From: CAIYRG01 sp035318785
Lineage (GTDB): Bacteria; Pseudomonadota; Alphaproteobacteria; Micropepsales; Micropepsaceae
Length of the DNA stretch: 35,435 nucleotides
Direction of reading: 5' to 3'
Assembly: GCA_035318785.1 (NCBI GenBank)
Contig: DATHDZ010000316.1
Location: 1-35,435 of the forward strand
In this document: positions 16,428-24,128 of the stretch, in pieces
Layout: each line of letters begins with the position of its first letter
How positions within the stretch are numbered: position 1 is the first letter of the stretch
The notes under the pieces: generated by a model
The model's database searches: none
What the model saw: the letters and a program-made list of their open reading frames with translations, nothing else
Told to the model about the DNA's origin: nothing
Translations under genes and position numbers: made by a program

Positions 16428-17954
16428 ATGGAAGACAAGATCATCGTCACCCACCGCGGTGCACTGACTGGAAAATATCAGGCGAAAGGTCTTGCCAAGA
16501 TTCGCGCGGGCCTTGCCGACTTGGTGGCAGCAGACAAGAAGCGGGGGTTCAAGACGGCAATCGTCTATCTCGACGACGCTAGGACAATGAAGAGACTGGG
16601 GGCGAAGGCGTTAGAGGACGCAGCAGACCGCCCCAGTGCCAAGGCCGCGATAGACAAGGTCTATAAGGCACTCAAACCCGATTATCTTCTCATCCTCGGC
16701 GCGCCCGATGTTGTCCCTCAACAGGATCTCAAAAACCCAGCCTATAGCCCACCCGACGATGACGATCAGCCGGCCTGGGGCGATCTACCCTACGCATGCG
16801 ATGCACCGTATTCGCGAGATACGGCGCATTTTGTGGGACCTACCCGCGTGGTTGGACGTTTACCCGATCTGATGAGCGCCGAAGAGCCTTCATACCTCTT
16901 GTCTCTCTTGAAGACCGCCGCCAATTGGACCAGCCGGCAGGCGGGTGATTACGCGCCTTATTTCGGTCTTTCGACCGACGAGTGGAAAGGGTCGACGCGG
17001 CTCAGTCTGAACAACATCTTCGGCAATACCGACAGTTTGCTGCTGGCGCCGCGCAGCGGGCCGAAATATCCGTCCGGGCAGCTGCGCGCCCGTATGCACT
17101 TCATAAACTGCCATGGCGGTTCTGCTGCGCCGGAGTTCTATGGTCAGCAGGGCAACAAGTACCCTAAGTCGCTGACGACTGCCGCGACGGCTCGTACAAT
17201 TTCGGAGGGGACGGTCGCTGCGATCGAGTGTTGTTACGGCGGCCAATTATACGACTCCAATACGCTGGGAATCGACATGCCGATCTGCCAGAGCTACCTG
17301 CTACAGGGTACGTATGGCTACTTCGGAAGCACGACGATCGCCTATGGCCCGGCGAAGGAAAATGGCGCCGCCGATCTCATCTGCCAGTATTTCCTTCTCA
17401 ACGTGCTCGATGGTGCATCGATCGGGCGCGCGGCACTGATGGCACGTCAGCAATTCGTGGAGCACAATTCGCAAATGGACCCGGTTGACCTCAAAACCCT
17501 TGCCCAATTCTGCCTTTATGGCGATCCAAGTGTGCATCCCGTGACGCAGCCCGTATCGCCCGGTCTACCCAAGGGCGTGGCCGCAGACCATGCCGAGCGT
17601 TTTCTCCGCAGCGAGCGCAGGGAGAAACTCAAACTCAACGGCGATTTCCTACAGAAGACAAAGCCCACGGCATCAAAGCGGCGCTCGACCGGCAGGATTT
17701 CCACAACGACGAAGACGGCTCTATCAAACATCGCCAAGCGTGGCGGCTTATCGCAAGATCAGAAATTCGTGGCGTTTGGAGTGAAGGGCGCGAAGATGCC
17801 CAAGGCCGGTCCTGCGAAAGCGGCCACCGCTCCATCGCGCTATTACGTTGCGGTGGGCACGCCCAAGGGGAAGGCCTACGGCCGCGGGATCGCCGTGGTC
17901 GCCAAGGAAGTCGGCGGACGCATCATCGATTACCGCATCTATCACCAGCACTAG
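16428..17954 (+). CDS. Predicted caspase-fold (gingipain/C25-like) cysteine protease
   Basis: A 508-residue protein. FINCHGG (H229) followed about 40 residues later by AAIECCYGGQLYD (C268/C269) reproduces the His-Gly...Cys-x-Gly arrangement of clan CD peptidases (gingipain, caspase, CHAT). Each motif follows a hydrophobic strand as expected. The N-terminal half has alternating strands such as PDYLLILGAPDVVP, resembling the pseudo-catalytic half of gingipains. Residues about 410-470 are Lys/Arg/Ser-rich and probably unstructured, and the C-terminal 50 residues form a small beta domain. No signal peptide is visible. The start is fixed by GGAGGG (about 16414-16419) before the ATG. It lies 103 bp behind the SGNH hydrolase. 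The protease call is structural inference. Confidence 0.65.
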   Translation: MEDKIIVTHRGALTGKYQAKGLAKIRAGLADLVAADKKRGFKTAIVYLDDARTMKRLGAKALEDAADRPSAKAAIDKVYKALKPDYLLILGAPDVVPQQDLKNPAYSPPDDDDQPAWGDLPYACDAPYSRDTAHFVGPTRVVGRLPDLMSAEEPSYLLSLLKTAANWTSRQAGDYAPYFGLSTDEWKGSTRLSLNNIFGNTDSLLLAPRSGPKYPSGQLRARMHFINCHGGSAAPEFYGQQGNKYPKSLTTAATARTISEGTVAAIECCYGGQLYDSNTLGIDMPICQSYLLQGTYGYFGSTTIAYGPAKENGAADLICQYFLLNVLDGASIGRAALMARQQFVEHNSQMDPVDLKTLAQFCLYGDPSVHPVTQPVSPGLPKGVAADHAERFLRSERREKLKLNGDFLQKTKPTASKRRSTGRISTTTKTALSNIAKRGGLSQDQKFVAFGVKGAKMPKAGPAKAATAPSRYYVAVGTPKGKAYGRGIAVVAKEVGGRIIDYRIYHQH

Positions 17955-17966
17955 CCAAGAGCCGAC

Positions 17967-18221
17967 GTGGATCCCGTGCGCCCCGTTCCTATCGCCCACC
18001 TGCGCGGCCTGGTCGCCAAGGGCGACTATGGCAAAGGCAGCAAGAGCGAGCGCCAAGCCGTATTCATCGACACTTCCGACGGACGATATATCCTGCGCCG
18101 CAAGACAGGCCCTGCATTCGATGATGCGGAAATAGAGCGATATATCGGGCACACGGTCGAATGCGACGGGTTTCTCGTCGGCACCACGGTGCTTGCTGAG
18201 CGGATCCAGGTCATTTCGTAG
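17967..18221 (+). CDS. Small beta-rich protein of unknown function
   Basis: An 84-residue protein from a GTG start 12 bp after the protease stop codon. The sequence alternates short strands (RQAVFIDTSDGRYILRRK) and ends with GFLVGTTVLAERIQVIS, which looks like the last strand pair of a small OB-like barrel. No catalytic motif is recognisable. Tight spacing to the protease gene implies co-translation, so an accessory, inhibitor or specificity role for the protease is a reasonable guess. Confidence 0.6.
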   Translation: MDPVRPVPIAHLRGLVAKGDYGKGSKSERQAVFIDTSDGRYILRRKTGPAFDDAEIERYIGHTVECDGFLVGTTVLAERIQVIS

Positions 18222-18299
18222 AATATGAACAATTGATCTCTGGTGTGATTCCAAGCGATTTTGTCTGCGGTTGCGACTCCACAAATTTCCTAGCCAAGA

Positions 18300-18380
18300 G
18301 TATCCTTGTTATGTCTCCGCCGTTCTTTCGAGGGGAACTGAGATGGCGGGCTTGATGTATGTCATCAGGACGCGGGGGCA
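18300..18380 (+). repeat. Diverged upstream repeat, copy A
   Basis: This stretch aligns with 20672-20757 over about 80 bp with a few 1-nt gaps. The shared core CTTTCGAGGGGAA is identical. The flanks match less well, for example GCGGG and GCGGGGGC blocks. It ends about 140 nt before the small PEGA-like gene at 18519, and copy B ends about 143 nt before the gene at 20900. The copies do not keep a common reading frame, so a shared promoter, leader or regulatory element is more likely than coding. Confidence 0.5.
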
Positions 18381-18518
18381 CTTATCGATGCGGCCAGATT
18401 GCTAAGCCGAGAGTGGGCCGAACGGGCTTGCGGGACAATCGATCCCGATTCAGCCGCGAGACCCATCAACGGCGGTTTTGAATCGTACCGCGTGCCGACA
18501 TGGTTGGGGGCCCTCAAG

Positions 18519-18743
18519 ATGGAATTTATTTTCGTGAAATTCGATCCCGCGGATCCTCGCGATGTCGTGGTGAACGGAGATGCCGTGGGAAAAACGGATA
18601 CGACGCTGATCGTCCCGCCAAGTTTCTATGTTATCAAATTGTCGGGTGACGGTTACCTGCCCGTGAATTGGTTGGGCGACGTCGTCGGGACCACCACCGA
18701 ACACCCGCTCCACATTGTCTTTTCCAAGGTCCCAACCGCGTGA
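18519..18743 (+). CDS. Small PEGA-like domain protein
   Basis: About 74 residues from the ATG at 18519. DVVVNGDAVGKTDTTLIVPPSFYVIKLSGDGY has the pattern of a PEGA domain: a short beta-sandwich with a 'V-x-G-x-x-x-G-x-T' turn and a K(L/V)xxxGY end. PEGA domains usually sit on surface proteins, but no signal peptide is seen here. The frame is open further upstream to about 18399, yet that part looks non-coding and lacks a ribosome site. The stop overlaps a possible GTG start of the patatin gene, so the two are likely translationally coupled. Confidence 0.55.
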   Translation: MEFIFVKFDPADPRDVVVNGDAVGKTDTTLIVPPSFYVIKLSGDGYLPVNWLGDVVGTTTEHPLHIVFSKVPTA

Positions 18744-18751
18744 GCCCCTTC

Positions 18752-20239
18752 ATGACTCGAGCTCTTATCTCGCTGTGCCTCGCATGTGCCTTGACCGCCT
18801 GCGGCACGATACATCTCGAAAACACTGCGCTGATGAGCGGACAAAACAATCTCGAACGGCGCAGCATCATGCCTGCGGCGCCGGATCGCCCTGTCATTCT
18901 CATGGCGTTCTCCGGGGGCGGGACTCGCGCCGCGGTGTTGGCGGCCTCCGTACTCGAGGAGATGAGCACCACCAAGTATACCGCTCTCGATGGCCCTCAC
19001 GTTCTCACTCAGGACGTCAAGTTCGTGTCTTCCGTTTCTGGAGGCAGCGTGACGGCGGGTTGGCTCGGTTTGCTTGGCCATCCACCCGAAGAGAAGGACT
19101 TTGAATCGCTGCAAACCAATTTTTTGGCCCGAGACAACATGAAGGACCTTGCATCAAACCTCGTCGATCCCGAATTTTGGTATCGACTGGCGTTTACTCG
19201 GTACATTCGCATCGATGCTCTTGAAGAGCTTTTCGATCGCCAGCTATTTCATGGTGCGAAACTTGGCGAGATTAACCGGCCCGGGCGGCCGATCATTGTT
19301 CTGAATGCTACCGACATGGCCGGCGGGGAAACCTTTGCATTTACGCCTCAGCGATTCGACGACATTTGCACCGATTTCGACTCGATGCCGCTGTCGGCTG
19401 GCGTCGCCTCTTCCGCGGCGTTTCCCATTTTGTTGTCGCCGGTAAGCTTGCGCAACTATTCGGAAGCCTGTGCAGGAAACAGAAGAGCCGCCGAATGGGC
19501 CGCTATCGAAGTATCGGCAGCATCACAGCCATTCAACAATCTCCCGGAATATCGGGACGCGCGATACACGAACGACCTGCGGTTCGGTTCCAATAGGTTC
19601 CGCAACATCGATTATCTGCATCTGCTCGACGGAGGTCTGGCAGACAATCTTGGAATCAATTCACTACGTTCCGCGCTCATTGGAACCCATGACGACACGC
19701 GTCTTCTCAGAGCCATCAATGATGGCAAGGTCGAAAAGCTGGTTGTCATCGTTGTCAATGCGAGATCGGACAAGCCAAGCGGGCTTTATAAAAGCGCTCG
19801 TTCACCTGGCCTCATCAGCATGATTGGATCGGTAACCTCGGTACCTGTCGATGCCAACACGGCAAATGCCCAGGAAGTCCTGCAGAACCTCTTGCGAGAC
19901 TTGAGCAACGCGGCACGCGAGACTGCGACGGCGCAATTTCATAGGCTGGCCGTTTACGGGATCACCATCGATTTTGACCAAATTCCCGCCGATACAGCCG
20001 AACATCGCGCGTTGCGCGATAACGCCAAAGATGTCCCGACGAGTTGGACCCTAACCGACAAGCAGGTTCAAGCCACCGAGGCGGTAGGCAAGTTTTTGCT
20101 GGCCAATAATCCGTGTTACCGAGCGCTGGTCTCCGACCTCGGTGCAACCACCGCCATACAAGGAGACGCTGCAATCAGGGCGGTATGTCCAACGAGATAT
20201 ATTGTGTCCGAGAGCGGCGTATCGCAAACGACCAATTGA
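18752..20239 (+). CDS. Patatin-like phospholipase, lipoprotein
   Basis: A 495-residue predicted lipase. Residues 1-17 form a lipoprotein signal with lipobox LTAC (C17), so the protein should be membrane-anchored. The oxyanion loop GGGTRA (55-60), the nucleophile elbow SVSGG (S96) and the catalytic aspartate in LLDGGLADN (D293) make a complete patatin Ser-Asp dyad. The spacing is normal for the family. The remaining C-terminal 200 residues are family-variable. The GTG at 18740 could be an alternative start four codons earlier. Its periplasmic or outer-membrane location distinguishes it from the cytosolic patatin effectors of CBASS-type defence, and points to hydrolysis of envelope or extracellular lipids. 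Confidence 0.85.
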   Translation: MTRALISLCLACALTACGTIHLENTALMSGQNNLERRSIMPAAPDRPVILMAFSGGGTRAAVLAASVLEEMSTTKYTALDGPHVLTQDVKFVSSVSGGSVTAGWLGLLGHPPEEKDFESLQTNFLARDNMKDLASNLVDPEFWYRLAFTRYIRIDALEELFDRQLFHGAKLGEINRPGRPIIVLNATDMAGGETFAFTPQRFDDICTDFDSMPLSAGVASSAAFPILLSPVSLRNYSEACAGNRRAAEWAAIEVSAASQPFNNLPEYRDARYTNDLRFGSNRFRNIDYLHLLDGGLADNLGINSLRSALIGTHDDTRLLRAINDGKVEKLVVIVVNARSDKPSGLYKSARSPGLISMIGSVTSVPVDANTANAQEVLQNLLRDLSNAARETATAQFHRLAVYGITIDFDQIPADTAEHRALRDNAKDVPTSWTLTDKQVQATEAVGKFLLANNPCYRALVSDLGATTAIQGDAAIRAVCPTRYIVSESGVSQTTN

Positions 20240-20284
20240 CGTGTTGCCTTCTGCGCTCGAAGTCCTCTCGCGACGCGGAAGCTA

Positions 20285-20600
20285 TTTCTGTTGACGCGAA
20301 ACCGGCAGCATCCCAGTCCCGATTGGCCGAACGCAGATTGTTTGGGCCGCTGTTCCACACCCCTCCTCGAAGCGCGTGCAGATCGCAATCCCCCGTTGTC
20401 CACGCGCTTCCATCGGCCGGGGTGCCCTCGTAGCCCGACATGTCGTAGAGACCGAAGGAATTCGGTGCATAAGAGCCTGCGGGGGCCGTCCCGTTAGCGG
20501 CGTTGTATTTCGCCGACGGCAGGTTCGCCCGAGCACCCCAATAATATGCAGACACGGTCCCCCGCCCCGGCGGAGCCAACGATCCAAAGGATGGGGCACG
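20285..20600 (-). pseudogene. Decayed formylglycine-generating-enzyme (SUMF1/PvdO) fragment
   Basis: The minus strand encodes YYWGARANLPSAKYNA, GSYAPNSFGLYDMSG and LRGGVWNSGPNNLRSANRDWD, clearly from the C-terminal half of FGE-sulfatase proteins. The usual NVWEWVEDC segment after LYDMSG is deleted, and the end motif GFRVAR survives only as RFRVNR in another frame near 20285-20302. Upstream, a WIVGSAGAG-like trace of the EWEYAARAG segment is also out of frame. No N-terminal half is present. It is therefore a remnant, and it marks this spot, between the patatin gene and the membrane-protein genes, as a site of past gene loss or insertion. Confidence 0.75.
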
Positions 20601-20671
20601 GTCGGCGCTCTTATGCGGTTTTCCCCGGCAGCGGTGTCGCAATAATGGCTTCTAAATCGGCGTTAGTAGAG

Positions 20672-20757
20672 GTACGATTCGCTTGTCTTCCGCTGTCCTT
20701 TCGAGGGGAATTGCCGATAGCGGGTCCGTGATGCGAATCATCCGGGATGCGGGGGCT
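20672..20757 (+). repeat. Diverged upstream repeat, copy B
   Basis: Second copy of the element at 18300-18380, sharing CTTTCGAGGGGAA and the GCGGG and GCGGGGGC blocks. It lies just after the pseudogene and ends 143 nt before the GTG at 20900. The rest of the interval 20603-20899 contains no gene I can support. Confidence 0.5.
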
Positions 20758-20899
20758 CGTAAAAGGATTAGAAATCAGTCGGGCTCCGACACCTGCGTGG
20801 TGGCAACGGGTCAATCCTCATTCGATAGGCCCCAGGCGCGCAGAATGCTCTCTGCCCAAGGCGAAACGAGAATGGCGACGTTTATTGGGGAGGAAACCA

Positions 20900-21580
20900 G
20901 TGTCGAATGTTGCGGGGAAAACCTATGGAATGAATGTCATTACCCCGATGCCGCCATCGCTCACTTGGCTGCAACGGCTCATCTTCATGGTGGCGCGGGC
21001 GTTTCCACACGTACTCTCGGGCCTTCTCGGTCTAGGTCTCATCCACTTTGCGCGATGGGTTCTCATCAAGCGCGATCAATGGCCGGCGGGTGAGAACGGC
21101 AAGCCGATTCTCAATCACGATTACATGCTGTTCTGCAGCAACTTCAACGGCACGTGGGACCAATATATCGACGCTTTCGCGGACGGCATTCCGAGCGGAC
21201 TCGACCTGTTCTGGTATGCGAGCATCAAATATCCGGCGTCGATCCCCGTCACGTCTTTTAAGACCTATATTACGCGCAACCAGTTTCACACCAACTACTA
21301 CTATAACGCGACGCCAGGATCGGCTCAGCGTGATATCAAGGCGGCCCTAAAAGTCTACGCCGAACTGAAAACTCTCGCAGAGAAATATCGAGAGATCGCG
21401 TCCCGGCCAGACACGATGGATACGTTCGCGCCGCTCTACCGAAAAAGCTTGGCGAACATTCAGAATTGCCTGGGCTCGCCGGGCTACGCTCCGGTCGCAA
21501 GCCATGACACCGCCACGGCCGATGAGAATCGCAAACCATTTGTTATCGTCAGGGCGGCGAAGGCAGCCCGCGCTTCATAA
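20900..21580 (+). CDS. Membrane-associated protein of unknown function (SNFNGxWDQYIDAF family)
   Basis: A 226-residue protein. The GTG start at 20900 is chosen because GGGGAGG (about 20887-20893) precedes it at ideal spacing; an ATG ten codons later is the alternative. A hydrophobic segment, LIFMVARAFPHVLSGLLGLGLIHFARWVL (about residues 25-53), should bind or cross the membrane. The soluble part carries CSNFNGTWDQYIDAFADG and FHTNYYYN, a combination I recall from uncharacterised bacterial proteins encoded beside DyP-type peroxidases. No catalytic residues are established. The next gene starts 44 bp downstream and the DyP peroxidase gene follows it, so the three form one transcription unit. 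Confidence 0.65.
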   Translation: MSNVAGKTYGMNVITPMPPSLTWLQRLIFMVARAFPHVLSGLLGLGLIHFARWVLIKRDQWPAGENGKPILNHDYMLFCSNFNGTWDQYIDAFADGIPSGLDLFWYASIKYPASIPVTSFKTYITRNQFHTNYYYNATPGSAQRDIKAALKVYAELKTLAEKYREIASRPDTMDTFAPLYRKSLANIQNCLGSPGYAPVASHDTATADENRKPFVIVRAAKAARAS

Positions 21581-21624
21581 CGCCGATAGGTTTCGATCTT
21601 CCGCATTTCGCAAGGGGCACGACA

Positions 21625-22572
21625 ATGCCAACATTTGACGGTGGACATTGCTTCCTAACCGCTCTGCTCCCGATCAAGACAGAGGAAATCGTCGACGATG
21701 CCGGCATGAGGAGTTCGCCGGTTCACATGGTGCGCGACGCACTGGCGATTCTTCCGACGTCGCATCAATCACCGGTCACAGCTTCCCTACCTGTCATCAG
21801 CCCGTTCGCGAAAGATAAAAAGACGCACTTCGCCCGTCTCGCCGTGATCGACAACGTCATTTTTGGCGGCCGCCTGGCCACCAATGCGCTGACGGACCGT
21901 TCGGACCGGACCGTTGCCCAAGCGGTCGACCAATTGCCTTGTCCCTATCTCATGGTCGTCATCGATTTCGACGCTCCCGAGGGAACGGTCGTGGAGTTGC
22001 GAAGATATCTCAGCGACATGTGGGCGAATATGCGCGCTGAACTCAAACCGGTCTTCGACCATTGTTTTGGCTATGCGGATAAGGCCACCACGCCGGATGG
22101 ATTTGCGGACTACATCATCGGCTGCCAGATCGAGACCACGATGCCGTTCAACGATTATTGGACAGGCTCACCGCCCTTCAAGGCCCTTTCGATATCCGTT
22201 CTGGCCGTGATTGGCCTCGCGGTCGCGGCGGTCACCGGCCGAGTCGCGTACGGCGCATTCGACGCCGCCCCCGCTCTTCGAGGGTGGCCCCAGAGCATCA
22301 CCATCTTCCTTCTTGCCCTCGCCGCCGGGGCCTATGCCGCCTACTGGCTGGTCATGAGGCACGGCGCAAAGCCCTTTCCGACGGCACCCAATTCAGATTT
22401 GCGCTCGGTTCTCAAAGCGCTCTACCTGCAACGGGAGCTCATCCGTTTCGCCATCAAGATGCAGGGCCGCGGGAACTCGGAACTTTACAAAGAGTTTGGA
22501 TCATTCCTCGAAAAACACCGAGTGAACGACCTTGCAGGTCCGACCCAGGACGCCGGTACCATCCGCTTTTAA
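21625..22572 (+). CDS. Membrane protein of unknown function, DyP-associated
   Basis: A 315-residue protein. The first 185 residues are soluble and contain HFARLAVIDN and CPYLMVVIDFDA, strands that could form a ferredoxin-like alpha/beta domain. Two hydrophobic helices follow (about residues 188-215 and 226-249, LSISVLAVIGLAVAAVTG and ITIFLLALAAGAYAAYWLVM), then a cytosolic or periplasmic tail rich in charged helices. I do not recognise a named domain. It begins with an ATG preceded by AAGGGG, and its TAA stop is followed after 11 bp by the GTG start of the DyP peroxidase, strongly suggesting a functional partnership, perhaps as a membrane platform. Confidence 0.65.
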   Translation: MPTFDGGHCFLTALLPIKTEEIVDDAGMRSSPVHMVRDALAILPTSHQSPVTASLPVISPFAKDKKTHFARLAVIDNVIFGGRLATNALTDRSDRTVAQAVDQLPCPYLMVVIDFDAPEGTVVELRRYLSDMWANMRAELKPVFDHCFGYADKATTPDGFADYIIGCQIETTMPFNDYWTGSPPFKALSISVLAVIGLAVAAVTGRVAYGAFDAAPALRGWPQSITIFLLALAAGAYAAYWLVMRHGAKPFPTAPNSDLRSVLKALYLQRELIRFAIKMQGRGNSELYKEFGSFLEKHRVNDLAGPTQDAGTIRF

Positions 22573-22583
22573 GGAATCGCACC

Positions 22584-24107
22584 GTGACAACACAGCTCGA
22601 TCTGGCCGATATTCAGGGCAATATCCTGCAGGATTTCGTCAGCGGATATCCGACGGCACGCTTTGTTTTTCTGCGTATCTCGGACGCATCGATGGCGCGC
22701 ACATTCATTCTGGAATATCGCGCAAAGGTGACGACAGCGCTGCGCTGGTCGTCAAGCAACGCATATGCCGGCAAGATCCTGGCAAAAAAGCCCAAAGTTG
22801 CGATCAATATGGCGCTCAGCTGGGAGGGGTTTCGCGTCCTCGAACTACCGACGCGCACACTTGCCAGGATGCCTCCTGAGTTTATCGACGGCATGAAGGC
22901 GCGCGCTGAAGTTCTGGGCGATGTTGGATGCAATGACCAATCGCGCTGGGACGTTGCGTGGAAGGATCGCGCGCACATCCTCGTAGGACTCAATGCTCTG
23001 ATCGATCCCGCAACGGGCAAGCCGGTGCCTGAACTGGATGTGGAAACCGACTATCTTCGCGAGCTCTGTGACAGGCACAAGATCACAATCATGCAGGGGC
23101 ACGGGAAGGACACCCCTTGGCAGGACGCCTGCGCAATCCTGGTGCAGAATGAAGCAACATATAAGCCCGTGCCGCGGGAGCATTTCGGCTTTGTCGATGG
23201 CATCAGCAATCCGGTCTTCGAGGGTCAATTCGGCGACACGAACGCCGATCAGGTCATGGCGGTCGGAAACGGCAAGCTTCTGCAGAGCGGGCAATGGGTC
23301 CCCCTCGCAACGGGCGAGTTCCTGCTCGGCCATCCCGACGAAGCGCAGGAAACGCCCGATACCACATTTCCGTCAGAAATCATGCGCAACGGGACCTTCC
23401 TGGTTTACCGCAAACTGCATGAGAATGTTGCGAGCTTCGATGGCTACATTGCTGCGTCCGCCGAGACCTACTCCAAGCTCATGAACGTCCCCGTCGCTGA
23501 CGCGCGCGAGATCATCAAGGCCAAGATGGCCGGCAGGTGGTCCGATGGGGTGCCGCTCGCAGTTGCACCAACCATAGAGATGTGGAAAGCGTTCAATGCG
23601 CAGCCCGTCGGGCCCGACAACCTCACGCGTTATGTCGATTTCAGATATGGGGACGATCCGGAGGGGCTCAAATGCCCGGTGACCTCGCATACGAGACGCA
23701 CGAATACGCGCGACGGGCTCACGGGGAATTCGTCCGCGCTCAACAACAGACGGCGTATTCTGAGGCGGGGCGTGCCTTACGGCACGACGTCGCAAGACGA
23801 CACGAACGAGCATGGCATCATTTTCCTGGCGATGTGCGCCAACCTTTCGCGCCAATTCGAATTCGTTCAGCAGCAATGGCTGAATTACGGGCTCGATGCC
23901 AATGCGGGGAACGACACCTGTCCCCTGGTCGGCAATCGCGCCGGCGATGCGAAATTCCTCATCCCAGTCGACCCGCAAGGGGGCGATGCGCCTTTCATTT
24001 GCAGCGATATTCCGCAATTCGTGGAGGTGCGCGGAGGAGATTATTTCTTCCTTCCCAGCATGACCGCGCTTCGGATGATCGGAATGGGGATCGTCGATCC
24101 GACGTGA
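22584..24107 (+). CDS. DyP-type haem peroxidase
   Basis: A 507-residue peroxidase, longer than most DyPs. It opens with DLADIQGNIL, the usual first strand. The distal GxxDG motif is GFVDG (202-206) with catalytic D205. The proximal haem ligand is H369 in CPVTSHTRRTN, and the distal arginine lies in RRILRRGVPYG (R394 or R395). FFLPSMTALRMIGMG closes the fold. All active-site residues are present, so it should be active with hydrogen peroxide or organic hydroperoxides. No Tat signal is seen, so it is not the exported EfeB type. AAGGAA supports the GTG start. It is followed 21 bp later by a P450 gene, an unusual pairing. Confidence 0.9.
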   Translation: MTTQLDLADIQGNILQDFVSGYPTARFVFLRISDASMARTFILEYRAKVTTALRWSSSNAYAGKILAKKPKVAINMALSWEGFRVLELPTRTLARMPPEFIDGMKARAEVLGDVGCNDQSRWDVAWKDRAHILVGLNALIDPATGKPVPELDVETDYLRELCDRHKITIMQGHGKDTPWQDACAILVQNEATYKPVPREHFGFVDGISNPVFEGQFGDTNADQVMAVGNGKLLQSGQWVPLATGEFLLGHPDEAQETPDTTFPSEIMRNGTFLVYRKLHENVASFDGYIAASAETYSKLMNVPVADAREIIKAKMAGRWSDGVPLAVAPTIEMWKAFNAQPVGPDNLTRYVDFRYGDDPEGLKCPVTSHTRRTNTRDGLTGNSSALNNRRRILRRGVPYGTTSQDDTNEHGIIFLAMCANLSRQFEFVQQQWLNYGLDANAGNDTCPLVGNRAGDAKFLIPVDPQGGDAPFICSDIPQFVEVRGGDYFFLPSMTALRMIGMGIVDPT

Positions 24108-24128
24108 TACGAGCCAAGAGGGCAGCAA

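Noticed and set aside
18752..20239. Patatin as a CBASS-type anti-phage effector, with the caspase-like protein as a second defence effector
   Set aside because: The patatin carries a lipoprotein signal and would be exported, and no cyclase, ubiquitin-like or sensor gene is present. A defence role is not supported.
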